A stretch of DNA of 64,000 bases from the NCBI RefSeq assembly GCF_000001735.4, contig NC_003075.7, positions 2,853,001 through 2,917,000 of the forward strand. The letters are read 5' to 3'. The notes under the pieces were generated by a model. That model was not told the origin of the DNA. It worked only from the letters and a program-made list of their open reading frames with translations, and made no database searches. Numbering within the stretch: the first letter of the stretch is position 1; each line of letters starts with the position of its first letter. Below are positions 1 to 10,735 of this stretch, piece by piece. This stretch comes from Arabidopsis thaliana (lineage: Eukaryota > Streptophyta > Magnoliopsida > Brassicales > Brassicaceae). The position numbers and the translations under genes were made by a program.

Positions 1-407
1 ATATCATTTAGGAATGGACCCCGAGGGAACTGTCAGACCCTGAAACCTTTGCACTCGACGTAACTATCAATAACTATGCCTTCCCAAGAGCTCTATGCGA
101 TCTTGGTTCTAGTGTAAATCTGATGCCTCGCTCTGTAGCTATGAGTCTCGGGTATTCAAATCTTGAGCCTACTTATATCACTCTTGTACTAGTAGACCGC
201 TCTACCTGCATTCCACTTGGTATCCTTACAGATTTTCATGTGATGATTGGGACTAGTATGATTTCCACAGATTTTGTGGTCTTGTCTTATGAGAAGGAAC
301 CTAAGGACCCATTAATCCTTGGGGGACTTTTCTTGCACACAGTTGGAGCCATTATTGATGTTCGAAAAGGAAGGATAGGGCTGAATGTTGATGATCTTAC
401 TATGTAG
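1..407 (+). pseudogene. Athila aspartic protease domain (element A)
   Basis: Retroviral-type aspartic protease region of an Athila gag-pol protein, which would cleave the polyprotein. The reading frame is open from the window start to the stop at 405-407. It holds the catalytic D-L-G-S motif (codons near 103-114) followed by SVNLMP, and further on KDPLILGG and GAIIDVRKG, both also found in element B. The active-site triad is intact here, unlike in element B. The frame stops soon after the domain, so the polyprotein is broken. The N-terminal gag lies outside the window. Confidence 0.75.
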
Positions 408-413
408 TTTGAT

Positions 414-880
414 ATGAACAGGTTAGTTAAGAAACAGATTATAGAGGGCAGAACAATCTTGATAGGTTCTTTCACTTCATTAGCTTCAGAGAGTATTTCA
501 GAGATGGAGATAGAGTATCCACTAGAGCGAGCTTTGGTCTCTTCCATAGAGGATATTGCGGATTTGGACAGTGAAGCTTCTACATACACTAAGATGCTAG
601 ATGAGACCGAACATGTGATGCAACTAATATTCCAAGAAGATCCTTCATCTATGATTCCAAAACTAAATACTAATGCCAATTGGGATCCAACAAAGGCCCC
701 TAAAATCGAGTTGAAACAACTTCTAGCAGGGCTAAGGTACGCATTTCTTGGTGAAAAAATTCTTCTTACCCTATTATTGAAAATGCTTCTCTAAGTCTCG
801 CAGAGCTCACCTTACTGCTAAGCAAGCTGCGCAAGTATCGCAAAGCTCTTTGCTATTCTCTTGATGATATTGCAGGTATC
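414..880 (+). pseudogene. Linker between protease and RT (element A)
   Basis: Acidic linker of the Athila polyprotein, open from 414 to 794 with a frame break after that. The segment around 690-760 (APKIELKQL then GLRYAFLG) matches the linker in element B at 28506-28560 (APKVDLKPL, GLRYKFLG), which marks the approach to RT. No enzymatic motif is visible. It is separated from the protease by a stop codon and from the RT by a frameshift. Confidence 0.6.
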
Positions 881-1780
881 TTTCCAGATATATGCATGCA
901 TAGGATCCACCTTGAGGATGAGTCTAAGTCTTCAATTGAGCATCAAAGAAGACTAAATCTGAATCTGAAAGATGTTGTTAAGAAAGAGATTATGAAATTG
1001 TTGGAAGAAGGGATCATCTATCTGATTTCAGACAGCAGTTGGGTAAGTCCAGTTCATGTAGGTCCTAACAAAGGAGGAGTTAAAATAGTCAAGAACAAAA
1101 AGGATGAGCTGATTCCTACTCGGACAATTACAGGCCATTGAATGTGCATTGATTATAGGAAGCTGAATGCTGCAACTAGAAAAGACCACTTCCCCTTGCC
1201 ATTTATCGATCAAATGTTGGAGAGGTTAGCAAATCAGAAGTACTACTGTTTTCTTGATGGATATTCAGGTTTCTTTCAAATCCCGATTCATCTCGATGAC
1301 CAGGAGAAAAATACTTTCACTTGCCAATATGGTACATTTGCTTATCGAAGAATGCCTTTCGGTCTTTGTAACGCTTCCGCAAACCTTTCAGAGAGGTATG
1401 ATGGCTATCTTCACGGATATGATTGAGGATATCATGGAGGTCTTTATTGATGATTTTTCAGTCTATGGACCATCATTTGAGGACTGTTTAGAGAATCTCT
1501 GCAAGGTATTGGGAAGATGTGAGGAGAAACATCTAGTTTTGAATTGGGAAAATGTCACTTTATGGTGTAGGATGGGATAGTTCTTGGTCACATGATTTCT
1601 GAGCATGGTATAGAGGTTGATAGAGCCAAGATCGAAGTCATGACAAGCCTTCAGGCGCCTAGAAACGTCAAAGCAGTGAGGAGTTTCCTAGGTCATGCAT
1701 GTTTCTACAAACGATTCATCAAAGATTTTAGAAAAATCGCCAGACCATTGACAGCTCTACTCTGCAAGGAAGTCAAGTAA
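881..1780 (+). pseudogene. Athila reverse transcriptase domain (element A), frame-broken
   Basis: RT domain of a Ty3/gypsy pol. Visible motifs in order: WVSPVHVGPNKGG, MCIDYRKLNAATRKDHFPLP, FLDGYSGFFQIPIH (first catalytic Asp), [23 protein letters not shown] (catalytic FIDD pair intact), then SFLGHACFYKRFIKDF. A stop separates GH from MCIDYRK at 1139-1141 (TGA). A frameshift lies near 1380-1390 and others near 1550-1590. The thumb/connection is joined directly to RNase H sequence near 1780, missing roughly 35 residues present in element B. Confidence 0.8.
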
Positions 1781-2310
1781 TGTGTGATGAGAGTGATTTT
1801 GCAGTTCGGGTTGTTATAGGGCAGAGAAAGGATAAGAAACTCCATGCCATCTATTATGCGAGTAGGACATTTGATGACGCTCAAACAAATTATGCAACAA
1901 AAGCGTAAGAGTTGTTAGCTGTAGTGTTTGCTTTCAAAAAGTTCAGATCTTATCTTGTTGGATCTAAAGTGATTATTCATACAGACTCATGTAGCTCTGA
2001 AGTATCTGATACAAAAGAAAGATGCTAAGCCAAGACTTTTGAGATGGATTTTACTTCTTCAAGAATTTGACATCAAGGTACGAGATAAGAAAGGAGTTGA
2101 GAATGGTGTAGCGGATCTATTGTCATGCATTAGGATTGAAGGTGATGTCCCCGTTAATGATTTCTTGCCTGAGGAGAACATATATATGATTGATACAACT
2201 GAGGAAGATGACTGCGAAATTGTTGTATTGCAGAACCGAGCTATAGTGTCGATTGACACTCACTTCAGAGAAAGGGATGATGATCGATATTGCTCGATGG
2301 TGCCATTCCC
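1780..2310 (+). pseudogene. Athila RNase H domain and start of the integrase linker (element A)
   Basis: RNase H region following RT: CDESDFAV (first Asp), HAIYYASRTFDDAQ, then an in-frame TAA, ELLAVVFAFKKFRSYLVGSK and a frameshifted HTD motif. It continues with [18 protein letters not shown] and the VADLLS motif at 2041-2130, as in element B. Then an acidic linker ends near 2290 where integrase would follow, but integrase is missing. The domain cannot be translated as one piece. Confidence 0.7.
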
Positions 2311-2354
2311 TATCTATTAGAACTTGATGCCATTCCCTATCTATTAGAACTTGA
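2301..2354. repeat. 27-bp perfect tandem duplication
   Basis: Two adjacent identical 27-bp units, 2301-2327 and 2328-2354, beginning TGCCATTCCC. They lie exactly where pol sequence ends and post-ORF-1 sequence begins, so they may mark the deletion junction that removed integrase and ORF-1. Confidence 0.9.
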
Positions 2355-3405
2355 ACTGAATTTGCAATTATCATGTCTATGCATTGTTTGTGAACTCATG
2401 GCTACCATATACATACTTGGATTATATTATTCACTTCACCACCCTTTGTTAATCCAAGTAGCTGACTCTCATTCTTAGAGCAGTTTCCCATACCTGACCC
2501 TAACCTTATTTCAAGCCAAAGAACATTTTTGTGTGATTGTGAGGTCTTTTCCGATTGAGCTTGGTATAACGTGTTAGGTATGAGCCGACAAGAGCAGTCT
2601 TTCATGTAGACCTAGCCCACGCTTTTTGGGTTAGCTAGGACTAGGTGGAGACTTGTATTTGGGATTGGGATTGTGTATGGAATGAGTGGGAAAGAGAATG
2701 AGAATGAAAAGAAAAGAAAAAAAGAGAGTAAGAGTTTAGAGTTCTTAAGGGGGATAGAAAAGAAAGTGTTAGTCTAGTAAAGGGTTTGGAATTCAAAGAA
2801 AGTTAGGCATTGTAATTCAAAGAAAAGGGTAAAACGCCTTCTATGCTAAGATTAGAAGAAAAGCCTTAAGTTTGTCAAAGTTTAAAACCAAACCGCTAGA
2901 CTCTTGAATCGTTTTAAAGAAGCACCCCTTAGAACTTAAACCAAAAAAGAGAAAGAATGGGAAAAAGGATAGAGTTAGGTAGATGGGAGTCTGTTCTTGT
3001 ATGTGTCTGTTAGCTTTTACCTTTAGCATTATGCTAAAGCTCAATGTTTTCTATGAGAGTCCCCTGTTACTCGACCATATCATTAGAGGGACCATTTTTT
3101 GTCTCTTAGCCTAAGCCCGAAACCAAGTGAGTTCATAACCATCGCATTGCTTGATCTATTGTTCGGGCTTAATAAATGTTAAAAGGAATTGGTTGATGTG
3201 AATGCTTAAATAGATTGAGGCAGTTGTTAGGTTGCATTGTGACGAGTATGGCTAAGGTTTTTAAGTAAGGATCTATCACCATGCAACCTAGAATTAGCTT
3301 CCTTGGACATTGATTTCTATATGCATGCTTCGGTTTTTGAATCCCCACCTTCAAACCTCTCCTTCAACTTAAGATTTTTTGTTTGCTTGAGGGCACGCAA
3401 GAGAT
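2355..3405 (+). other. Non-coding 3' region of element A
   Basis: About 1 kb without a credible gene. It is collinear with 45460-46530 of element C (shared phrases such as TTGTTAATCCAAGTA, GACTAG..GGACTAGGT, CCTTTAGCATT.T.CTAAAGCT and CCCCTGTTACT), so it is the untranslated Athila 3' internal region. It is purine-rich around 2690-2770 on this strand. Confidence 0.7.
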
Positions 3406-3419
3406 AAGTTTGGGGGAGT
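3406..3419 (+). promoter_or_regulatory. Polypurine tract of element A
   Basis: AAGTTTGGGGGAGT lies directly before the LTR start TGATAACACTG. It matches the tract of element C (46528-46540) and serves as plus-strand primer in reverse transcription. Confidence 0.8.
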
Positions 3420-4610
3420 TGATAACACTGTATTTTACTCATTTTAGGCATGTGTTTATCATCATTTAGCTTAGTTATCACTCATTGTATCATATCATTT
3501 TGCATCACATTTAGCTTATTTTGCACACTTAGGTATTTGGGATCATCTTGCATACATTGCATGTTTTGGTGTGTTTTCAGGTGTAGAAGGAGCTTACAAG
3601 GAATCTAATCGACCCTCTACACTATCAAACCAAGAGGAAAGCAGCAGAGCAATTCAGTCGACCCCTTTTCTCGATCCAGGAAGCCACAGAGGAGGCAGCC
3701 AACACTACTCGACCCTCCACTCGATCCTCTACTCGACCAGTTACTCGATCAAGGGCAACCTACTCTACAAGACTTGTTGATCGTTCAAAGCGTCTTCTGA
3801 TCCTCCTCATTCCCCACTCAAACAGACATCAGAGCATAAGAATAGGAGAGGAAGAAGCAACTACTAGACCAATTGATCACTCGGAGCATGGAGGCAAAGG
3901 CGCAAACTTTGCAACACTCGTTCCCCAAGATTGAGCATTCATCTAAACCGCCTCAAGTCTCTTGTCTTCTAGTAAATCTAAGGTTTTCGAGATTTCAGTA
4001 TAAATAGGTCACTTTGGGGTTTGTCCAAAGGACCAAGCTTTTATCTCTTAGTTTTTCTTTGTGTTTTAGAATCTTGAAACTTTAATTACGCTTAATCTAT
4101 TTCGTTTTTGCATTTAGTTCTCTGAGCAAAGTTGTTTATCTTGTTTAGATCTACATTTTGCTATATTTAGAGTAATTTCTGGGTTTGTGTTCTTAATTAT
4201 GTTGCTTGAGTAGTGATTAGGGTTCTTGAGGATGGATTAGATTAGGGTAATCACTAGGTTAGTCAGGTGGTTAAGATTAGGTAAGATCCCTTCTGGATTC
4301 GTTGGCCCCTATGCGGTTTTCGCTGGCTAATGTGAGAATTCGACCACAGGTATCCAGCGTCCAAAAGACGTTCAAATGGATGTCTGATCTAGGAATTCCA
4401 GAGATTTGTAGATTCTAGCCCAAGAAATTGGATGTTTAGACTGCTTGACTTTGGTAGATTGTTGCTTAAAGCCTGCTCTGCTATGTTTCATCAACGAGAG
4501 TTAAGATTAGGAAGTGGTAAAGTTATCTGTGTCTTTGTCACGAGAGTGGATTGACCCGGTTTTGAATCTATCATCTAGGGTATTTGCCTTTCGCCTGTTA
4601 GCCACCTGAG
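3420..4610 (+). repeat. 3' LTR of Athila element A
   Basis: Starts with TGATAACACTG after the polypurine tract. It contains ACTCGACC-type motifs at 3600-3770, a TATA-like AGTATAAATAGG near 3997-4008, and a stretch (4200-4500) that aligns with 38270-38640 of the element C LTR (GAGTAGTGA, TCTGGATT, ATTCCAGAGAT). The right end is not clear: no terminal ..TATTATCA followed by a duplication is seen, so the LTR is probably truncated near 4600. Confidence 0.65.
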
Positions 4611-5430
4611 GGCATGATATGATATTGTGAGACAAGACTTGGAACTTGAACCAATGGAGCAGCTTGTAGCCGAGGAGCAGCTTGTAGCTGAGGAGCAGCT
4701 TACAGCGGAGGAAGCTTTGTACGGAACCAACCAGTCCTATGACTCGTTCGAAGACTAGACTTCTCAACCAAGCTGTTACCGGACTTCTTAACCACTTGGG
4801 CAAGCATCCAAACGAAGTCATACTAAGCGTTTGGAACTCAATAGCAGCTCAAGACAATTGGTAATTGGCTAGGTGTTACTTGGGTACTCTTTTTCCCTTC
4901 TAAGGTTTTGCCCCAATGGGTTTTCCTTAGTAGGTTTTTAATGAGGCTTGACTAACACTTCAAAATCCCCCATTATCAATCCCGCCCAAGCCCATTAAGA
5001 CGACCACGAATTTGGAAGGCCAAGGGTCGTTTTTGTTCAAACTTTCATTTAAATATTTTTCCTTTCCGAGTTATCATGGAGCTTGTTCCAAGACTAACTT
5101 TTCCCCTTCTCTTCTTATCTATTTAAACTCTTGAATTTGCTCTTTGTAGACTCAACTATCTTTTAATCAAAAACCTTTTTACGTTAGATCAATCTCTTGT
5201 TCTTCTCTTTGGTGCGTAATATCCAACGACGAGTTCAAGATCGGTAAATCAAAGGCTTTTCCGCAACCTTTGTGTGACCATTTGCCCCACATCCTTTCAT
5301 CATAGTAATCTCTCGATTGCTTTGGATGCAAAGCCTATCTCGTACTCAACCTAAAGAGTGTCGGTCTTAGGGAATTCATATTAACACATCTCCTAAAGCT
5401 GATAGACTTCACCTCTAGAGTCAACAACAG
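4611..5430 (+). other. Unassigned retroelement-derived sequence
   Basis: No intact gene. It holds a short coding-like run (about 4645-4758) with a three-unit hexapeptide repeat. Then near 4885-4945 comes a phrase with CCCCAATGGGTTTTCCTTAGTAGG-like wording (positions 4911-4934) that I associate with 3' ends of plant retroelements. It continues as pyrimidine-rich sequence. Its family cannot be named from what is visible. Confidence 0.4.
4657..4710 (+). repeat. 18-bp x 3 coding tandem repeat (EQLVAE)
   Basis: Three adjacent 18-bp units starting GAGCAGCTT, each encoding EQL(V/T)AE in the same frame. The frame runs on to a stop near 4758. Differences between units are mostly silent, which hints that it was once translated. 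Confidence 0.75.
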
Positions 5431-5439
5431 AGACCCTTA

Positions 5440-5850
5440 CAACTCAGCCCACAGATGAGAGCTGTAGAGAATCAGTATTGATTGACACTACACACCCTGT
5501 CGATCGACACCATCGTGATTCACAGACATATGCTTCTGCACCTCCTTCACAGCCCACACCTATTTCAATTCCCAGTGATAGGTACTCCACTATCTCTTCT
5601 CCTACTGTTCCTTCGATTACTTCTTTAGAATCTTCGAAGTGTGGTTCACCGGTAAACGAGCATCGAGTTTCTTGAAAGCTTGTTTCTTCTGTTGATCTTG
5701 CAGGACAAGGAGGGAGTATCGATTTACACACCGCCTTGAAAAGCGAGATTGCAGCACAAGTCCTCCACCCCTCTATCCAAGTCCTGAACTCCGCCAGTCA
5801 AGCTATTGACTCTAAACAAACGCTAAGTGGGAGCCAACCCACTGGTATGA
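5440..5850 (+). pseudogene. Gag-like fragment of an Athila-related element
   Basis: A frame rich in Ser, Pro and Thr (IDTTHPVDRHHRDSQ near 5478, SIPSDRYSTISSP near 5570) ends at a TGA at about 5673-5675 and continues in the same frame past it (SSVDLAGQGGSIDLHTALKS). The repeated TCGATCGACACC-type wording resembles gag-proximal parts of Arabidopsis gypsy elements. This is inferred from composition and wording, not from a recognised domain. Confidence 0.4.
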
Positions 5851-6247
5851 TTTTTCTTTTTCTTTTCTTTTATATTTATTTTTTCCGCTCTCTTCGGATT
5901 TGAATGCCACTGGAGATACTGATATTTAAGTCTGCGGGAAGCGCTTATTAACTATGCTTTTATTTTTTATTCTTATTAAATTTTTTTAATGTTAATTTAG
6001 TCATATTTTTGTTTTCTAGAATGTTATGTAGGTGGATATAGTTGTGGAACTTAAGTATGGAATCTAGAATGTTATGTAAGCTTGCGGAGAAGTACATGTT
6101 GGTTAGGATTTGATTAGACTTGGTAGTCATATGGATTGGTTTAGAATGATCATGGCAATCGACTAGAGAATGTTGAGAGTTTCTTTGTTTTAAAAACCTC
6201 TTCCACGGGTTCGGCTTTTGTGTTTTGCTTGAGGGAAAGCAAAAGCT

Positions 6248-6261
6248 AAGTCTGGGGAAGT
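6248..6261 (+). promoter_or_regulatory. Polypurine tract, LTR copy 1
   Basis: AAGTCTGGGGAAGT immediately before TGATATAACCC. The equivalent tract in copy 2 is 10722-10735 with one more G. Confidence 0.7.
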
Positions 6262-7468
6262 TGATATAACCCTATTTTTCTTGTTTTTAACTATGTTCTA
6301 GATGTCGGTTTTTGAGTCTTCTTGTTATTTCTAGAGTCTTTTTAGAGTCTTTTTAGGTATTCTATGGAGAGAGACAACAATGGAGATGAGAAGACATTTG
6401 GGAGCAAAAGCTGAACAAAATAAGCCAAAGGACAAATTCAGTTTTAGATCAAGTCGAGAGTGTAGATCGACACACTCTTGGTGTCGAGCTACACCAGTTG
6501 CGGCCTAGAGACGTCCATTACGCTTTTAAGTTTGAAAAATTGGAAATTTGTTCTCGAATGCTTCTCTATTTTCATTATTAGTCACTGCACGTTTTTTAGG
6601 TCATATATATAGTTTTAAAGGTCATTGTTTAGACGTATCAAGCTTTTTATCAAGTTTTCTAGAACCAAGTCTTTTTCCAAAGCACTTTCATAAGATATTC
6701 ATCCATGTTTCATCAAAGATTTCAATAAGAGTGAAGAGATCTTCTCTAACTCTTTTTGCTATTGATTTGTTTATGATTTTGTATTCATACATGTTGTTTG
6801 TTTCATCCATCATGTCTGAGTAGTCTGCTTGTTAGGGTTAGGATTTCTCAGTAGGGATTCATATAATTTAGTAGATCGCTCCCTTGCAAGGTTATCTGTA
6901 GGATTCTTCATCTTTAGTTGCTCTTAATGCTAGTTCTAGTGTAATTAACTAGAACTTGATACGAGATAATAGACATATCCACCATAGGTATTTTTACCAG
7001 AACAACTATTTGATGAGCCTGGTTTATAGGTTTGTAATAAGAACTGGCCTATCTACTAAGGTGAACTTATCGAACTCGTTTCTCATGCATGTTTAGGTAT
7101 AGGATTTCACGGCAAATCACCCGGAATCTTAGCTCTAGGCATAGTGAGTTTCACAGAATATCACCGGTTATTCTGTAATTAGAGTTTGAGTTTAAGAACG
7201 GCTCGATAACAACCTACCTATATCTAGATCTACTAATCATCTGTTTTCTCAGAATACACTAAACCAGACGTTTTATTATCTTGATTTACAACCAACCAAC
7301 CTTCTATTTGCCTATTTACTTTGTTTTTATTTTGTTAAACTCATCTAGCTTAATCTTACCACTTAGGCTCATTGTGTGAACAAAAGAACTTTGTGTAATT
7401 CGATCCTTAAGTACTATCAATGATCTCTTATTTGAGAGAGTGGTCTTAGGGTAATTTGACCTGCATCA
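6262..7468 (+). repeat. 3' LTR of an Athila-related element (copy 1)
   Basis: Begins TGATATAACC after a polypurine tract and ends ..GACCTGCATCA, about 1.2 kb, with TG..CA termini. A TATA-like ATATATATAG lies near 6604. No primer-binding site follows; instead MULE coding sequence follows, so this is a 3' LTR inserted into a MULE transposase gene. Compared with copy 2 it has about 48 extra bp near 7240-7290. Confidence 0.75.
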
Positions 7469-8545
7469 ACCGTAGTTGAGGCTTACGAAGTGTATAATGA
7501 CTTCTCTTCATTACATGGTGGCGAGTTGGAGATTCTCGATAATGATGTTGCTTCGGTATTTGATTATTTAGCCAATTTTTGAGCCGATGAGACACAAATT
7601 GAACTCAGTACGACATGTGCAACTTTGTATGTGGGGTGTGTTTCTAAGAACAGAAAAGTCATACAACAAACAATGTTTTATCTCGCAATCAAACAATGCT
7701 TTTGCTATAAGCAACCTAGATGATACTTGTCCATGACATTTGACTGCTCAAGTCGTCAAGAATTCAGAATGTTTCAAATCACATAGTATGATACCACCCA
7801 TACGTGTGACATCGACACTCGCATGAATTATAATAAATATGCTAGTGATAAGCTTCTTGGAGAGGTAGTGAAGAGCAGATACAGTTCTACGCAAGGGGGT
7901 CCAAGAGCTGTCAGTTTACCACAGTTGCTCCTAAATGATCTCAATGTTCGGATGTCATATTCTACCGCTTGGAGAGCTAAAGATGTTGCAGTGGAAAATG
8001 TAAGGAGGATGATATAAAAAGTTACAGGTTTTTGGCTACCTATTTGTATCTTCTTAAATTAGCTAATCCAGGTACAATAACTCACCTACACTCTGCACCT
8101 GAAGCTGATAGTAAACAACACTTTAAGTATGTATTTGTATCTCTCAGGGCTTCTATAAAAGGTCTGAAGTATATGAGAAAGGTAACTGTCGTAGATGGAA
8201 CACAACTAGTAGGACGTTACAAAGGATGTATCCTCATTACATGTGCCCAAGGCGGAAACTTTCAAATATTTTCAATAGCTCTTGGTGTTGTTGATGGTGA
8301 GACTAATGCTTCATGAGCGTGGTTCTTTGATAAATTAGCTGACATTGTTCAAGACACTGAAGATTTAATGATTGTATTAGACATACATTCTTCTATATAT
8401 AAAGGCCTCAGTGTGATTTATCTGAAAGCTCATCATGGAGCATGTGCAGTACACCTTGAGCGAAATATCTCCAACTATTATGGTAAGTATGGTGTATTTG
8501 GATTATTCTTTAGCGCTCCTAAAGCTTATTTACGTAGGTGATATG
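7469..8545 (+). pseudogene. MULE (MuDR-type) transposase remnant, copy 1
   Basis: Mutator-like transposase, which would cut and join the ends of a MULE in the nucleus. The frame runs from the LTR border (VEAYEVYNDFSSLHGGE) through a MuDR N-terminal part (DDTCP, LTAQVVKNSECF), then YSTAWRAKDVAVENV, then the DDE domain: VVDGTQLVGRYKG (first Asp), ITCAQGGNFQIFSIALGVVDGE, IVLDIHSS (second Asp) and HGACAVHLERNI. It ends near 8545 before the catalytic Glu. Stops (for example TGA at 8314-8316, where a Trp is expected) and small shifts break it. The upstream part was cut off by the LTR element. Confidence 0.75.
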
Positions 8546-9603
8546 AAGCGTTTCGGTACATTAATTGGAAACCGTGTACTTAGGGAGATTTATGTGACAA
8601 GATAGATGTCATATCTATGGCTAAAATTTGAAAGTATGTAATTAATAACCAGGCGAAAGCTCCGAATGGACAAAGCGTATTTGGTGGAGCGGATCAAGCG
8701 GATAAGGTGTTTCAAGCAGAATTAAAGCCGATCAAGAGGATTAGGTGTTTTAAGCAGAACTAAAGCGGATCAAGCAGTTAGAACGCTTCAAAATATGTAT
8801 TGAATGATAAAAATGGATCATACGGTGCAAATGAAATGATTTATTGAGAAAAATATTAATTACAAATATAGTATAATATACAATAAAAAATTGTTATTAA
8901 ATTTATAAAATTAATTTAACATATTTTTGAACATGTAATTATATAATTCAATTTTAAATATTTTTAGAATTTTATTCATTATTTAGCATTATAGATACCA
9001 AATAAAATGCTAATAAGTAATAAATAAATTTTTATTATATAATATATAACAAAAGAAAATTTGGATAACATGTTTGGTTGGATAAATTATATATAATTTA
9101 TTTTTAAAATTTGTAAAATCAAATGAAAAAAGAGAATGATTGCAAATCTTCATTTTTTAGGTAACAATATTGAACCACAAGTGGTTCATGAATATTTTGT
9201 AATATTTAAATAAGTTCTACATTAAATTGAATTTATAATGTTGAATGGGCACAAAGACACAGTTCATCTGCATCAAACATTACGACCGCTTCATTTCCAC
9301 TCTCCACTCATAGCCAAAATCTTGTATTTACATCATCATTTACTAGCATCTCGAAACTCGCTTCTCATATTTGTTGTTTGAAACTAACAAAATACTGTGT
9401 GCAATAAATTATACATGTATATGTATAGGTTAGGAGAATATATTTGTTTAATATATTATTAATTTGATGTTTTTTGGCTAAACTAGGAGGTATAAAATAA
9501 GTGTGAGAATCCTTAAAGTATGAGATAATACATGGAATTACTAGGAAACAAGCAAGTATATAGATAAAAAAAATATGCATTATTGATAATCAAAGTATAA
9601 ATC
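8546..9603. other. AT-rich MULE-flanking sequence, copy 1
   Basis: No gene seen. The first 250 bases carry several GCGGATCAAGCGG-like repeats (8690-8790). The rest is very AT-rich. It is repeated almost collinearly at 13120-14220, so it belongs to the duplicated unit. Confidence 0.6.
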
Positions 9604-9619
9604 TCAAATCCCACATATT

Positions 9620-9780
9620 ATGACACAAAAACTTATAAATTTGAAAGAAATGTTAGGAAAGAAAGAACTAGAGAATTTTTCTAATTCTTCTTACACACTA
9701 CAAGAGGTAATATTTGTTGCAAAGATTTTTGACGGGTCCAAATCTGATGTAACACATCATCGCGCAAGGAGGCGTTTGAA
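9620..9780 (+). other. Coding-like fragment of unknown identity, copy 1
   Basis: An open frame begins MTQKLINLKEMLGKKELENF and includes SKSDVTHHRARRRLN. The same stretch recurs at 14230-14391 with a few substitutions. No family recognised. It sits at the right edge of each duplicated unit. Confidence 0.35.
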
Positions 9781-9980
9781 TGCCACTGAGACAGTGACGT
9801 TTAAGTATAGGGGAGACGCTTATTAACTATGCTTTTATTTTTTATTCTTATTATTTCTCGTTTTTATGTTTATTAAGTCATATTTTTATTTTCTAAAAAA
9901 AATACACGTTTTTGTTTAGTCTAGCTAGGAATCATGATCTATATGTCTTTAGATTATTGTCTGGTTGATGAATGATGCAG

Positions 9981-10109
9981 GTTCGATTCAATTCAACTAT
10001 TGGAATATCCAGATGGCAAACCGATAGACTTGAGGATATCCTGGTTTCCAACACAATCCATTAAGGCCGGAGCTAATCTCACTGCTCTTCCTATTATCTT
10101 ATCAAAACG
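9981..10109 (+). other. Exon-like segment, possibly a captured host-gene fragment
   Basis: A 129-bp open stretch preceded by GATGCAG (AG acceptor) and followed by GTTAGT (GT donor). It encodes FDSIQLLEYPDGKPIDLR and then ISWFPTQSIKAGANL. The composition is unlike the AT-rich surroundings. I do not recognise the protein. Gene-fragment capture is common in MULEs, which is the inferred explanation; a chance frame is possible. Confidence 0.4.
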
Positions 10110-10721
10110 GTTAGTATTCATAGAACTTGACTCCTTGTTCATATATACCTGATATTAAGACCAATATGAAAAAAAGTATTCCTCTTTCCTTATAAAAAAA
10201 AAGAAGCAAGAGATTGAGATGATTTTCGGTAGTGTATAGGAGTAGGAATGTTTTCCATGACCACATGATTATACATTATTAGGAATAATCAATTACAAAG
10301 GTTGGAAATATGCCGAGAGTGTCAATCCACTATGCTAGTTCACCTTTGTTTACTCATCAAAAAGAATAAGTCTGGGAGAGAAAGAATACCAAAAGAAGAT
10401 AAAAAAATATAAAGAATGGTCGATTTATCATGGTATAGTACATGAATGAGTCTAGACGGTTCTTGAATATTAGCTTGCTTGATGAGACCCAACAATGAAA
10501 GCCTGGTGGATATAGCTGTGGAACTTAGGTATGGAATCTAGAATGTTGTGTAGGCTTGCGGAGAAGTACATGTTGGTTAGGATTTGATTAGACTTGCTAG
10601 ACATATGAATTTGTTTAGAATGATCTTGGAAATCGACTAGAGAATGTTGGGAGTTTCTTTGTTTTTAAAACCTCTTCCACGGGATCGGCTTTTGTGTTTT
10701 GCTTGAGGGAAAGCAAAAGCT

Positions 10722-10735
10722 AAGTCTGGGGGAGT
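10722..10735 (+). promoter_or_regulatory. Polypurine tract, LTR copy 2
   Basis: AAGTCTGGGGGAGT directly before TGATCTAACCC. Confidence 0.7.

Larger units (their letters stand above)
1..4610 (+). mobile_element. Athila-type Ty3/gypsy element A, decayed (pol remnant to 3' LTR)
   Basis: The left part is cut off by the window edge. In order, the sequence shows protease, RT, RNase H, a long non-coding 3' region, a polypurine tract and a 3' LTR. Integrase and the downstream ORF-1 seen in elements B and C are absent: the text jumps from just after RNase H (about 2310) to sequence that in B and C lies downstream of ORF-1. Similarity to B and C is clear in the RT motifs and in the 3' region. The right end of the LTR is uncertain because similarity to the LTR of element C fades near 4600. 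Confidence 0.8.
5898..9780 (+). repeat. Large tandem duplication, copy 1
   Basis: First of two head-to-tail copies. It starts at TTTGAATGCCACTG and ends at GGCGTTTGAA, where copy 2 starts. Content: the 3' end of an Athila-like element, its LTR (6262-7468), a MULE remnant (7469-8545), and an AT-rich tail with a coding-like end (9620-9780). Relative to copy 2 it lacks about 0.6 kb (9895-10500) but keeps more of the MULE transposase. Confidence 0.85.
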
